Source of the DNA: Aristolochia californica | Lineage: Eukaryota; Streptophyta; Magnoliopsida; Piperales; Aristolochiaceae | Assembly: GCA_029961685.1 (NCBI GenBank) | Contig: JARWKL010000002.1 | Coordinates: forward strand, 17,080,908-17,144,907 | Length of the DNA: 64,000 nucleotides | Direction of reading: 5' to 3' | In this document: piece after piece, positions 1-12,432 of the stretch | Numbering within the stretch: the first letter of the stretch is position 1 | Layout of the letters: every line of letters starts with the position of its first letter | The notes under the pieces: model-generated | Databases searched by the model: none | Told to the model about the DNA's origin: nothing | Seen by the model: the letters and a program-made list of their open reading frames with translations, nothing else | Program-made: the position numbers and the translations under genes

Positions 1-595
1 ATATTATTTATCTTCTGAAAATTATATTTTATGAAGGGAAGTTATACTTGGATTAAAGGTATTTAATTCTACTTTTAGTAGGAAAAAATTTCATGTCAAT
101 GTGATCTATATTGAAAGATGTATTCGAATTGGAAGAATCAAAGGTCATGCTGGTATTCTGGTACATTGAAAATCTGAATTTATGCCCAATGTTTTGTGTC
201 AATTTTTGAGTTCTCAGAAAAATATCTGACTTATTTGGGCTTATTGCTACATCAATGATATTTGGTTCAAGCTGGGATCACTGCCATTACCTCCCAGCTT
301 TAGGGGGAGAAGTAGAAGAAGAACAAGAAAGAGGTATTTTATTCCTTATGTTGTGGATAAGTTTATGTGACCAAACTATTCAAGAAAGGGGGAGCACAAA
401 AGATGAAGCTTGTGCATCAAAGATGAAATTTTTATATCGGATTATTTCATGGGTTCTTTGACAAAGTTTACTATATGGTTCGTATATGTGTTGGAAGATG
501 GTAGTGTTATACTCAACTGCAGCTACTATGTCTCTTTGGGGACATTATTATTGAAGAAGAGGTGGCCTCATGTCATCATTTATTTTACCCCGTCA

Positions 596-775
596 AAAAG
601 ATTAAAATTATTTGTGGTTGGGAGTCCATGACGGAGGAACTTCATCCCCATAAAAAAGATCAAAATTATTTGTGGTTGGAAGTCCATGACAAAGGAACTT
701 CATCCCTATCAAAAAGACCAAAATTATTTGTGGTTGGAAGTCCATGATGAAGGAAATTATTATTACATCTATGTA
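596..775 (+). repeat. Three tandem 58-bp units inside family A element
   Basis: The phrase AAAATTATTTGTGGTTG starts at 604, 662 and 720, giving an exact 58-bp period. Each unit carries GTGGTTGG(G/A)AGTCCATGA, a weak inverted repeat. The equivalent part of the complete copy (57380-57540) has a related but shorter unit with a stronger hairpin, so the block is a fast-evolving tandem region of the element. Confidence 0.9.
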
Positions 776-1017
776 ATCGCCCTCCCCCCCTGTAATGGCT
801 TTTATGTCTCCTACCACTTGAGAGTTATTGTCTTGTGAAGGGACACGGTGGTGGACACTTCAGAGCAATGCCGATAGACACACTACCGATAGAAGACAGA
901 GTGTGCCCTACATCCAGCATTTGGACTGGAGTCTGAAGCAATGGCTTACCGGCTACGAGTGATTTTTACATCATTTGCAGTAAGCTAGGAGTTCATGTTG
1001 TTCTCTCACCCCCAGCT

Positions 1018-1027
1018 TGAGGGGGAG
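1018..1027 (+). other. Polypurine tract of family A element
   Basis: TTGAGGGGGAG lies immediately 5' of the LTR start TGTTGG. This is the usual position of the plus-strand primer in LTR retroelements. Confidence 0.8.
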
Positions 1028-1425
1028 TGTTGGAAGATAAGCTCAAGCCCACACGATCAAGGAAGGCCCACATATCTAAGATTATTATAAGATGGGCCAC
1101 AAGACAAAGGCAGGCCCACAAGATGGGCCCAAGCCCATAAGAAGTAGGACCCACAATGATTACATGAACTTTGTATCTTTATCTTAGGGTCACTTTCAAG
1201 AAGAGTTTTATTTTGAGTTATATTTATCTTTTCTCTATATTGAGTTATTTAATTATGTTAGGACTTATCTTTTAAGTGTTAGAGTTTGGGAGTAATTGGG
1301 ACAAAAGTAGTTTTATTGTAATTGGGCTCTACCACCTTCCACTATTATAAAAAGAGGTTCATGTACTCTGATTACAACAAGTTATTGATGTCAATGAAGT
1401 ATTTTACTTTTCCATAAATTCAACA
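1028..1425 (+). repeat. 3' LTR of family A element
   Basis: The LTR runs from TGTTGGAAGATA to TTCAACA, followed at once by satellite (AAACTCTA). It is 398 bp. Compared with the copy at 18889-19330 it lacks about 45 bp around the ATGAGCTGGCATC region. The first part is dense in GGCCCA/TGGGCC motifs. A TATA box and a conserved segment ending ATAAATTCAACA form the 3' part. Confidence 0.88.
1346..1354 (+). promoter_or_regulatory. TATA box in family A LTR
   Basis: TATAAAAAG followed by AGGTTCATGTACTCT. The same position in the other family A LTRs reads TATAAATAG, so it is a conserved core promoter candidate about 70 bp from the LTR 3' end. Confidence 0.6.
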
Positions 1426-4400
1426 TAAATAAACTCTAGAATTTTCTTTTTGTTGTGATCTATTTGCCTTTATCTTTTAGCTTACGAGATAAATGGAAAG
1501 TAAAAACTCAAAGTTTTGATTTAAGAAAAAATTAGACATCTAAAATGGAATGGAAACGCACAAATTTGGAGAGAGAAAATTCCATAAAGTCTCTGTAACT
1601 TTTAGGGATTGTAAACTCTTTTAGTTTTTATATATTAGGTTTTGCAATCATCAGGAAAAAAAGGGGGAGGTAGGGATTTTTAACTAACTGTTGACTCCCA
1701 ATCCATAAGTCATTTATTGAAAAAATACAGCCCGTTGCACATGATTGATCGATAAATCACTTTCAATCATCTATGATTGTTAGGTCAGATTTTTGTAAAT
1801 GGGCAAAATCATGGCATGTTTGACTCTAGAAAATATTTCACCGCACGTTCACTTGAAAATTTAATGAACATTTGTTGTTCACTTTAAAAGGTTTGGATAC
1901 ACAGGTAATTTTGCATCTTTAACATGTTTCAAGCATACATATCCATATTTAAAACATGTTAAGATAAATTAGAAATCTCTTTCCAAGCCATTAGGGTTGA
2001 ACTAGTGGAATTTCCCAAACTTGGACAAGAAAACTTTTGTGTTCGTTTGTGGTGTGTGAATAAATTTTATTTACATCAATTTGTTATTGTTTTTCATTTT
2101 TTCCATATATAAACTCTAAAATTTTCATTTTGTTGTGATCTATTTGCCTTTATCTTTTTGTTTACAAGATAAATAGAAAGTGAAAACTCAAAGTTTTGAT
2201 TTAAGAAAAAAGTATACATCTAAAATGGAATGGAAATGCCCAAATGTAGAGAGAGAAAATTACATAAAGTCTCTGTTACTTTTAGGGATTTTAAACACTT
2301 TTAGTTTTTATATATTAGGTTTTGCAATCATCGAGAAAAAAGGGGGAGGTGGGGGATTTTTAACTGAGTGTTGACTCCCAATCCATAAGTCATTTCTTAA
2401 AACAATATAGCCCGTTATGCATGATTGACAGATAAATCACTTTCAATCATCTATGATTGTTAGGTCAAGTTTTTGTAAATGGGAAAAATAATGGCTTGTT
2501 CAGTTTTTGACTCGGGTAAATATCCCACTGTACGTTCAGTTGAGAATTTATTGAGCAGTTTTTGTTCGCTTTAAAAGGTTTGGATCCACTAGTCATTTTG
2601 CATCTTTAACATGCTTCAAGCATGCATATCCATATTTAAAAAATGTAAGGATCAATTAGATATCTCTTTGCAAGCCTTTAGGGTTGAACTAGTGGAATTT
2701 CCTAAACTTGGGCAACAAAACTTTTGTGTTTGTTTTAGATGTGTGAAGAAACTTTCTTTACTTACATTTTTTAGTGTTTTTAATTTTTTCCATACATAAA
2801 CTCCAAAATTTTTGTTTTGTTGTGATCTATTTGCCATTAGTTTTTTTGTTTATGAGAAAAATGGAAAGGTAAAACTCAAATTTTTGATTTAAGAAAAAAG
2901 GATACATCTAAAATGGAATGTAAATGCACAAATGTAGAGTGAGATAATTCAAAAAATTATCTGTAAATTTTAGGGATTGTAAACTCTTTAAGTTTTTATA
3001 TATTAGGTTTTGCAATCATCGGGAAAAAGGTGGAGGTGGGGGATTTTAAACTGAGTGTTGACTCCCTATCAATAAGACATTTCTTAAAAAAATATAGACC
3101 ATTATGCATGATTGACCAATAAATCACTATAAAATCATATATGATTGTTACGTCAGCTTTTTGTAAATGGGCAAAATCATGGCTTGTTTGACTCAAGTAA
3201 ATATCCCAACGCACGTTCACTTGAGAATTTAATAAACATTTGTTGTTCGCTTTAAAAGGTTTCGATCCACAGGTCATTTGCATCTTTAACATGTTTCAAG
3301 CAATCATATCCTTATTTAAAACATGTTAGGATCAATTAGAAATCTCTTTCCAAGCCACCAGGTTTGAACTAGTGGAATTTCTCAAACTTTGACAACAAAA
3401 CTTTTGTGTACGTTTGTGGTGTTTGAATAAATTTTCATTTCGTTGTGATCTACTTGCCTTTATCTTTTTGTTTACGAGATAAATGGAAAGCGAAAAATCA
3501 ATGTTTTTATTTAAGAAAAAAGTATACATCTAAAATGGAATGGAAATGCACAAATATAGAGAGAGAAAATTCGATAAAGTCTTTGTAACTTTTAGGGACG
3601 GTAAACTTTTTTAGTTTTTATATATTAGGCTTTGCAATCATCGGGAAAAAGGGGAGGTGGGGGATTTTTAACTGATTGTTGACTACCAATCCTTAAGTCA
3701 TTTCCTGAAAAAATATAGCCCGTACGCATGATTGACCGATCAATCACTTTCAAACATTTATGATTGTTAGGACAGGTTTTTGTAAATGGGCAAAATAATT
3801 GGTTGTTTGAATCGGGTAAATATCCCACCGCACGTTCACTTGAGAATTTATTAAGCATTTGTTGTTCTCTTTAAAAGGTTTGGAACCACAGGTCATTTTG
3901 CATCTTTAACATCCTTCAAGCATGCATATCCATATTTAAAACATGTAAGGATCAATTAGAAATCTCTTTCCAAGCCATTAGGGTTGAACTAGTGGAATTT
4001 CATAAACTTGGACAACAAAACTTTTGTGTTTGTTTGTGGTGTGTGAATAAACTTTCTTTACTTATATTTGATATTGTTTTTAATTTTTCCATACATAAAC
4101 TCTAAAATTTTCATTTTCTTGTGATCTATATGACTTTATCTTTTTGTTTACGAGATACAAGGAAAGTGAAAACTCAAAGTTTTGATTTAAGATAAAAGTA
4201 TACATCTAAAATGGAATAAAAATACACAAATGTAGAGAGAGATAATTTCTTAATGTCACTGTAACTTTTAGGGACTGTAAACTCTTTTAGTTTTTATATA
4301 TTAGGTTTTGTAATCATCGGGCAAAAGGGGGAGGTTGCGGATTTTTAACTGAGTGTTGAGTCCAATCCATAAGTCATTTCTTAAAAAAATATAGCCCGTT

Positions 4401-4807
4401 ACGCATGATTGACCACTAAATAATTTTACAATTATCTATGATTGTTAGGTCAGCTTTTTGTAAACGGGAAAAATCATGGTATGTTTGACTCGGGTAAATA
4501 TTCCACCGCACGTTCACTTGAGAATTTAATGAGTATTTGTTGTTTGCTTTAAAATGTTTGGATCCACTGGTCATTTGCATCATTAACATGTTTCAAGCAT
4601 GCATATCCATATTTAAAACATGATTGGATCAATTAGAAATCTCTTCCAAGCCGGTTAGGTTGAATTAGTGTAATTTTCCAAAATTGGACAACAAAACTTT
4701 CATGTTCATTTGTGCTGTGCGGAAGTATTTTGTTTACATTGTTTTTTATTTTTTCCATACATAAACTCTAAAATTTTCATTTTGTTCTGATCTATTTGCC
4801 TTTACTC
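1426..4807 (+). repeat. Satellite array 1 (~680-bp monomer)
   Basis: Head-to-tail monomers with phase marks (TGTTGACTCCC-like) at 1689, 2369, 3057, 3677 and 4354, giving spacings of 680, 688, 620 and 677 bp. The short unit lacks about 60 bp near 3430, where the TTTTCTTTACTTACATTTG segment is missing. The array starts in mid-monomer after the LTR at 1425 and stops in mid-monomer at the reversed LTR at 4808. Landmarks in each unit are a G-rich tract, AATCATCTATGATT, GGATCC, AACATGTT and GCATGC. No gene is visible. Confidence 0.95.
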
Positions 4808-5240
4808 TTTTGAATTTATGGAAAAGTGAAATACTTCATTGACATCAATAACTTATTGTAATAATAGTACATGAACCTCTATTTATAATAGACGAAGGTT
4901 GTAGACTCAAGACAATAAAACTACCCTTGTCCCAATTACTCCCAAACTCTAACACTTCAGGTAAGTCCTAACATAATTAGGTAACTCAATATTGATAAAA
5001 GAAAAATATAACTTAAACTAAAACTCTTCTTGGTCATGACCCTAAGATAAAGATACTTTGTGAGTCCTTCTTGATTTTCCAACTGATGTGATAAGGATGC
5101 CAACTCTTGGTAATCATTGTCGGTCCTACTTCTTATGGGCTTGGGCCCATCTTGTGGGCCTTTCTTGGTCATGTGGCCCATCTTATAATAATCTTACATA
5201 TGTAGGTCTTCCTTGGTCATTTGGGCTTGATATTATCTTT
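4808..5240 (-). mobile_element. Solo LTR, family A, reverse orientation
   Basis: This is the reverse complement of the family A LTR. It starts TTTTGAATTTATGG (standard TGTTGAATTTATGG with one change) and runs through CCTCTATTTATAATAG (the TATA region reversed), CTTGGGCCCATCTTGTGGGCC and GGGCTTGAT. There is no internal region or partner LTR, so it is a solo LTR left by recombination between the two LTRs. The inner end is blurred because the LTR end (TTATCTTCCAACA expected) resembles the satellite (TTTATCTTTTTG), so the right boundary is uncertain by about 10 bp. The target duplication cannot be read with confidence. Confidence 0.85.
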
Positions 5241-8200
5241 CTATTTACGAGATAAATGGAAAGTGAAAACTCAAAGTTTTGATTTAAGAAAAAAGTTTAC
5301 ATCTAAAATGGAATGGAAACGTACAAATTTAGAGAGATAATTCCAAAAACTCTCCGTAACTTTTAGGAATTTTAATTAAGTGTTGACTCCCAATCCATTA
5401 GTAATTTCTTAAATAAATATAGCCCATAATGCATGATTGACCGATAAAACACTTTACCATGATCTATGATTGTTAGGTCAACTTTTTGTAACTGAGCAAA
5501 ATCATGATTGTTAGGTCAGCTTTTCGTAAATGGGCAAAATCATGGCTTGTTTGACTGAGGTAAATATCCCACCGCACGTTCACTTGAGAATTTAATGAGC
5601 ATTTTTTGTTTCCATTAAAATGTTTTTATCCACAAGTCATTTGCTTCTTTAACATGTTTCAAGCAAGAATATCCATATTTAAAACATGGTAGGATCAATT
5701 AGCAATCTCTCTCCAAACCATCAGAGTTGAACAAGTAGAATTTCCCAAACTTGGACAACAAAACTTTTGTGTAGGTTAGTGGTGGGTGAATAGATTTTCT
5801 TTACTTACACTTGTTATTGTTTTTAATTTTTTCCATTCATAAACTCTAAAATTTTCATTTTGTTTTAACCTATTTACCTTTATCTTTTTGTTTACGAGAT
5901 AAAAGGAAAGTGAAAACTCAAAGTTTTGATTTAAGAAAAAAGTATACATCTAAAATGGAACGGAAATGCACAAATGTAGAGGGAGAAAATTCCTTAAAGT
6001 CTTTCTAACCTTTAGGGATGTTAAACTCTTTTAGTTTTTATATATTAGGTTTTGCAATCATCGGGAAAAAGGGGGAGGTGGGGGATTTTTTAACTGAGTG
6101 TTGACTCCCATTCCATAAGTCATATCTTACAAAAATATAACCCGTTACCCAAGATTGATAGATAAATCAATTTTAATCATCTATGATTGTTAGGTCAGGT
6201 TTTTTAAAATGGGTAAAATAATGGTTTGTTTGACTTTGGTAAATATCCCACCGCATGTTCATTTGAAAATTTATTGAAGATTTATTTTTCGCTTTAAAAG
6301 GTTTAGATCCACTAGTCATTTTGCATCTTTAACATGCTTCCAGCATGCATATCTATAATTAAAACTTGTTAGGATCATTTAGAAATCTCTTTCCAAGCCT
6401 GTAGGGCCGAACCAGTGGAAATTCCTAAACTTGGACAACAAAACTTTTGTGTTTGTTTGTGGTGTGTGAATAAGCTTTCTTTACTAACATTTGTTAGTGT
6501 TTTTAATTTTTTCCATACATAAACTCTAAAATTTTCATTTCGTTGTGATTTCTTTGCCTTTATGTTTTTGTTTTCCAAAGTTTTGATTTAAGAAAAAAGT
6601 ATATATCTAAAATGGAAAGGAAATGCAAAAATGTAGAGAGATAAAATTTCATAATGTCTTTGTAAATTTTATGGATGGTAAACTCTTTTAGTTTTATATA
6701 TTAGGTTTTGCAATCATCAGGAAAAAGGGGGAGGTGAGGGATTTTTAACTGAGTGTTGACTCCCTATCCATAAGTCATTTCTTGCAAAAATATAGCCCAT
6801 ACGCATGATTGACCGATAAATCCCTTTCAAACATTTATGATTGTCAGGTCAGGTATTTGTAAATGGGCAAAATATTGGGTTGTTTGACTCGGGTAAATAT
6901 CCCACTGCACGTTCACTTGAGAATTTATTCAGCGTTTGTTGTTCGCTTTAAAAGGTTTGGATCCACAGGTCATTTTGCATCTTTAACATGCTTCATGCAT
7001 GCATATCCTTATTTAAAACATGTTAGGATCAATTAGAAATCTCTTTCCGACCCATTAGGGCTGAACTAGTGGAATTTCATAAACTTGGACAACAAAACTT
7101 TTGTGTTTGTTTGTGGTGTGTGAAAAACTTTCTTTACTTACATTATTGTTGTTTTTATTTTTTCCATACATAAACTCTAAAATTTTCATTTTGTTGTGAT
7201 CTATATGCCTTTATGGAAAGTGAAAACTCTAATTTTTTATTTAAGAAAAAAGTATAAATCTAAAATGGAATGAAAATACACAAATGTAGAGAGAGATAAT
7301 TCCTTAAAGTCTCTGTAACTTTTAGTGATTGAAAACTTTTTTAGTTTTTATATATTAGGTTTCGTAATCATCAAGAAAAAGGGTGAGACATGGGATTTTT
7401 ACCTGATTGTTCAGTACCAATCCATAAGTCATTTTTCAAAAAAATATAGCCTCTTACGTAGGATTGACCAATAAATCACTTTACAAATCAGCTATGATTG
7501 TTAGGTCAGCTTTTTGTAAATGGGCAAAATCATGGCATGTTTGACTCAAGTAAATATTCTACAGCACATTCACTTGAGAATTTAATGAGCATTTGTTGTT
7601 CGCATTAATGGGTTTGGATCCACAGGTGATTTGCATCTTTAACATGTTTCAAGCATGCATATCCATATTTAAAACATGTTTGGATCAATTAGAAATCTAT
7701 TTCCAAGCCATTAGGGTTCAACTACTGAAATTTCCCAAATTTGGACAACAAAACTTTTGTGTTCGTTTGTGTTGTGTGAATTAATTTTGTTTACGAGATA
7801 AATGGAAAGTGAAAACTCAAAGTTTTTATTTAAGAAAAAAATGTACATCTCAAATGGAATGGAAATTCACAAATGTAGAGAGAGATAATTCAAAAAAGTT
7901 TCTATAACTTTTAGGGATTGTAAACTCTTTATGTTTTTATATATTAGTTTTGCAATCATTGGGAAAAAGAGGGAGGCAAGGGATTTTCAACTAAGTGTTG
8001 ACTCGCAATCCATAAGTCATTTCTTAAAAAAAAATATAACCTGTTATGCATGAATGACCGATAAAACACTTTACAATGATCTATAATTGTTAGGTTTTCT
8101 TTTTATAAGTGGGCAAAATCATGGCTTGTTCGACTCGGGTAAATATCCAACTGATGGTTCACTTGAGAATTTAATGAGCATTTGTTGTTCGTTTAAAAGG

Positions 8201-10287
8201 TTTTGATCCATAGGTCATTTGCATCTTTAACATGTTTCGAACATGCATATCCATATTTAAAACATGTTAGGATCAATTAGAAATCTCTTTCAGAGCCATT
8301 AGGGTTGAACTAGTGGAATTTCCAAAACTTGGACAAGAAAACTTTTGTGTTCGTTTGTGGTGTGTGAATAAATTTTATTTACATACATTTATTATTGTTT
8401 TTAATTTTTTCCATACATAAACTCTTAAATTTTCATTTTTTTTTGTGATCAATGTTCCTTTAATCTTTTTGTTTACGAGATAAATGGAAGTTAAAACTCA
8501 AAGTTTTGATTTAAGAAAAAATTATACATCTAAAATGGAATGCAAATGCACAAATGTAGGGAGAGATAATTCCAAAAAATCTCTGTAACTTTAAGGGATT
8601 GAAATTTTTTTTTGTTTTAATATATTAGGTTTTCCCAACATCGAGAAAAAGGGGGAGGCATGGGATTTTTAACAAAGTCTTGACTCCCAATCCAAAAGTA
8701 ATTTCTTAAAAAAATATAACCCGTTACGCATGATTGACCAATAAAACACTTTATAGTCATCCATGATTGTTAGGTCAGCTTTTGTGTATGTGGGCAAAAT
8801 CATGGCTTGTTTGACTCAGTTAAATATCCCACCGCTCGTTCAGTTGAGAATTTAATGAGCATTTGTGTTTCGCTTTAAAAGGTGTCAATCCACAAGTAAT
8901 TTGCATCTTTAACATGTTTCAAACATGCATATCCATAATTAAATCATGTCAGGATCAATTAGAAATCTCTTTCCATGCCATTAGGGTTGAACTAATGGAA
9001 TTTCCAAAACTTGGACTAAAAAATTTTGTGTTCGTTTGTGGTGTGTGAATAAATTTTATTTACTTACATTTGTTATTGTTTTTAATTTTTTCCACACATA
9101 AACTCTAAAATTTTCATATTGTTGTGATATATTTTTCTTTAATCTCTTTTTTTTATGAGATAAATGGAAAGTGAAAACTCAAAGTTTTGATTTAAGAAAA
9201 AAGTATACATCTAAAAAAAATAGAAATGCACAAATGGAGAGAGATAATTCCAAAAAGACTCCGTAAATATTAGGGAATGAAAAGTCTTTTATTTTTTATA
9301 TATTAGGTTTTGTAATCATCTAGAAAAAGAGAAAGGCATGGGATTTTTAACTGATTGTTGACTCCCAATCCATAAGTCATTTCTTACAAAAATATAGCCC
9401 GTTACGCATGATTGATCGATAAATCACTTTACAATCATCTGTGATTGTTAGGTCAACTTTTAGTAAATGGGCAAAATCAAGGCTTGTTTGACTTAGGTAA
9501 ATATCCCACTGAACGTTCACTTGAGAATTTAATGAGCATTTGTTGTTCACTTTAAAAGGTTTGGATCCACAGGTCATTTGCATCTTTAACATGTTTCAAG
9601 CATGCATATCCATATTAAAAACATGTTAGGATTAATTAGAAATCTCTTTCAAAACCATTACGGTTGAACTAGTGAATTTCCCAAAGTTTGACAGCAAAAC
9701 TTTTTTGTACGTTTGTGGCATCTGAATAAATTTTCTTTACTTACGTTTTTTTTTATTTTTAAATTTTTCCATACATAAAATCTAAAATTTTCTTTTTGTT
9801 GTCCTCTATTTGCCTTTAATTTTTTTGTTTACGAGATAAATGGAAATGTAAAACTCATATTTTTTATTTATGAAAAAAGTGTACATCTAAAAAGGAAAGG
9901 AAATACACAAATGAAGAGTGAGATAATTCCAAAAAGTCTCCATAATTTTTAGGGATTGTCAATCCATTTAGTTTTTTTATATTAGGTTTTGCAATTATCG
10001 AGAAAAAGGTGGAGGCGGGGGATTTTTCACTGAGTGTTGACCCCCAATCCATAAGTCATTTCTAACAAAAATATAGCCTGTTACGCATGATTGACAGATG
10101 AATCACTTTCAATCATCCATGATTGTTAGGTCAGGTTTTTGTAAATGGGCAAAATCATCGCTGGTTTGACTCGAGTAAATATCCCACTGCACGTTCACTA
10201 GAGAATTTAATGTGCATTTGTTGTTCGCTTAAAAATCTTTGGATCCACAAGTCATTTGCATCTTTAACATGTTTCAAGCATGCATAT
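5241..10287 (+). repeat. Satellite array 2
   Basis: Phase marks are at 5381, 6099, 6754, 7409, 7997, 8678, 9357 and 10035. Spacings vary from 588 to 718 bp, making this one of the most indel-rich arrays. The first unit has lost its G-rich tract (AATTTTAATTAAGTG instead of the usual run). The second carries a short internal duplication near 5470-5540, where ATCATG..TTAGGTCA..AAATCATGG is copied twice. The unit before 7997 lacks about 90 bp near 7788. The array breaks at GCATGCATAT at 10287, where family B enters. No gene is visible. Confidence 0.94.
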
Positions 10288-11152
10288 TGTTATGGACTCA
10301 ATAAGACTGAGTCATCTACTTTACTTTTATTATTTATGTTGCTTTTAATTTCGAATTTATTGATTTGTAATAAGACTTAAAGGTAGGGGTAGAATTGGGT
10401 TTTATAACCCTAACCTATGTTGATGTTAATTACCCTATTTAAGGGGTAAGGATAGAGAAATAAAGCTAAGTTCGGAATTAGCATAAACTAGAGTACTAGG
10501 TTAATCTAGGTTCTCCTCGAGCTCCCTCTACTGGGATTTTGGGCGTGAACCTTCCCTTCGGCGTTGGTGCTTATGTGAGTGGTTTGGGAGGTTGAGAATG
10601 GAAGAGAAGAGGGAATCTCTACCTGACGGGGTGGAGAGAGACCTTGTGTTTCACGGAACTGAGGAAGAAGGGTTACGTGAACCCCTTCTTCAGCCAAGGC
10701 AAGGGCGGAGGAATTTCTGCTTCATCGTGACTGCAAGAGGCCTTGCTTCATTCACGGAACCGAGGATGGAAGAAGAAGGAAGAGGATCGAACCTTGTCCA
10801 GGAAGAAGAACTCTTCTCCCTTCACGGCGAAACAGGGTTCCTTCACGGCAAAACAGAGTCCTTCACGGCAAAACAGAGGAGATGATTTACCTAAGTTAAA
10901 AAAGGTAAATTGAGATTGATTTTTCCTAAGTTCATAAGGTTGGAGTTCTATTATTAAATTACTTGCGTGAATAGTGGTTTACCTATGCGTGAATAGTGTC
11001 TAAACCCATTTGTGAGAGAAAAGGCATTCTGTTTCCAACTTAGAGTGGTTGGAGATGAAATTCTTGGTTCGTTACAGAGTTTAAACCCGTGTACGTGCTG
11101 GATTCATCAGTATCTCGCCGAGTTACTAGATCCATGGCTAGAGACCATAACA
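10288..11152 (+). repeat. Family B LTR, first copy
   Basis: It starts TGTTATGGACTCAATAAG and ends CCATAACA, three bases before the primer-binding site. It is 865 bp. By eye it is about 95% identical to the copy at 12433-13303. It contains a TATA-like CTATTTAAGG near 10434, an AATAAA near 10461, and three 20-bp CCTTCACGGC repeats at 10819-10879. Confidence 0.88.
10819..10879 (+). repeat. Three tandem 20-21-bp repeats in family B LTR
   Basis: CCTTCACGGC(G/A)AAACAG begins at 10819, 10840 and 10860. The block recurs in the second LTR, so it predates the duplication of the LTR and could be a U3/R regulatory repeat. Confidence 0.85.
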
Positions 11153-12346
11153 ACTTGGTATCAAGCAGGGTAACCCGACAGAGAGAAGCATCAATGAATA
11201 CTTTGAATTGCTTGAAAGAAAATTTGATACTGTCCTAGAGAGGTTCTCAAAAATTGATAGCGATATGGAGACCTTGAAGGGAAGGATGGATAGCATGGAG
11301 AATGGTCTAACTACTGGCAAGAAATTTACTGCATTGGAGGAGAAGTTCACTCTCAGTTTGGAAACCTTGAAAGGAAGGATGGATAACATGGAGACTGGTC
11401 TGAACACTGGAAAAAACCCAATTCCGGGAGACCATTCGTAGATCAAAGTGGGAGATGAGTTTACTAGACACACGAGTTTCTCGAGTCAGCAAGTACCCTT
11501 CATTCTGGGGGGGACACCTCAACCAGGGGGGAGGCACTGTTCCGAGGTATACTAAAATGGAATTCCCTACTTATAATGGGTCAGAAGACCCTTTGATATG
11601 GTTGAATCGATGCGAAAAAAAATTTAGCCATCAGCGAGTCCCAACCTATGACCGAGTCAACGTAGTTGTTTTCCACCTACTAGGGGAAGCACAACTTTGG
11701 TACCAACTAGTTGAGGTTGATAGCGAGGTGGTAGATTGGGATGAATTTAAGCGACTGTGTTCTCTCCGTTTTGGTCCTCTGGCTTACAGTAACCCTTTGG
11801 GAGATTTGGTTTTACTACGCCAAACTGGGGCTGTGGAGCAATATAAAAAATTGTTCTTGGAAAAATTAGCACGAGCCAGCAGTATGATACAAGTGGATCA
11901 GCAAGTTGCGCTGTTTACAGCAGCACTGACTGAGGCCTTAAAGGTTGAGGTGGAGCTCTATGCACCTGTTGACTTATCCAGCGCTATGAATATAGCTCGT
12001 GCTTTAGAACTGCGATAGCAGGCATAGAACAGACGACCTCCATGGTCAGGGGAGCGCATTCCTCCGAGAAACAACTTGGGTAGTACTTTGACAAGGGATC
12101 TGAGATCTAGTCATCCTACACCTCCTTATATAAAAAATTGACAAGTGCTGAGATGGCGGAACGGCGGGCTAAGAATCTGTGTTACAACTGTGATGAACCA
12201 TATCGGGTTGGGCATTAGTGCAAAAGATTGTTTTTGATCGATAAGGTTGAAGATGAGGATATCGAGCTGACAGAGGATATAATTGAGGAAGAACCACCGG
12301 ACATCTCCCTGCATGTCATTACTGGGCAGCAATCGGCCACAACTAC
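11134..12346 (+). pseudogene. gag: gag of family B chromovirus, broken, first copy
   Basis: Capsid-type gag polyprotein, which would package the element RNA. In order it shows a coiled coil with two copies of METLKGRMDxME (11208-11405), a glycine-rich linker, a Retrotrans_gag core (KMEFPTYNGSEDPLIWLNRC, then WDEFKRLCSLRFG, near 11555-11800), and a zinc knuckle CYNCDEPYRVGH-stop-C near 12178-12221. It is broken by a stop at 11439-11441 (CAG in the sister copy), a one-base gain in the G run at 11507-11513, stops at 12016-12018 and 12025-12027, a frame change before 12153, and a stop at 12216-12218 in the knuckle. A two-base loss in the primer region shifts the upstream ATG (11134) out of frame. 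Four of the five named stops are TAG. It then reaches the start of the protease region (ISLHVITG) and stops abruptly. Confidence 0.88.
11156..11166 (+). other. Primer-binding site, damaged (initiator Met-tRNA)
   Basis: TGGTATCAAGC, lacking two bases relative to TGGTATCAGAGC in the second copy at 13307. It lies three bases after the LTR end. Confidence 0.75.
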
Positions 12347-12432
12347 GCAGAATGGGAGCGGCTCGACAACTTCCACCAGGTCTACCCAGCTTCCGAGCTT
12401 GAGGACAAGCTCGATCTCCAAGGGGGGGCAGA
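12347..12432 (+). pseudogene. pol: pol remnant: C-terminal chromodomain tail of family B
   Basis: In a different frame from the preceding gag, this stretch reads AEWERLDNFHQVYP followed by ASELEDKLDLQGG, then runs into the LTR. It matches the end of plant chromovirus integrases, where the chromodomain finishes ATWE...FxxxYPxxxLEDK. Protease, reverse transcriptase, RNase H and integrase core are all missing between gag and this tail, a loss of roughly 3 kb judged against family C. The deletion leaves packaging sequence plus the purine tract, as in gag-only non-autonomous derivatives. The family assignment is by motif only. Confidence 0.7.
12421..12432 (+). other. Polypurine tract of family B, first unit
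   Basis: AGGGGGGGCAGA immediately before the LTR start TGTTATGG. It overlaps the coding end of the chromodomain tail. Confidence 0.7.

Larger units (their letters stand above)
1..1027 (+). mobile_element. LTR retroelement family A, internal 3' part (cut by window edge)
   Basis: This is the 3' internal portion of a non-coding LTR retrotransposon whose 5' half lies outside the window. It aligns by eye along its whole length with about 56740-57860 of the complete copy at 55572-58320, including the shared stretches TTATCTTCT, GGTATTTAATTCTACTTT and GAAGCAATGGCTTACCGGCTA. It ends in a purine tract directly before a TGTTGG LTR start. I see no gag, protease, reverse transcriptase, RNase H or integrase motif. 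The open frames are all below 75 codons and are not conserved in the other copy. The element therefore looks non-autonomous (LARD/TRIM-like), mobilised in trans if ever. Superfamily is unassigned; the LTR ends and primer site would fit Copia or Gypsy. Confidence 0.8.

Noticed and set aside
255..631. Short open frames in the left family A element
   Set aside because: They lack known motifs, overlap in different frames, and are disrupted or altered in the copy at 57050-57410.
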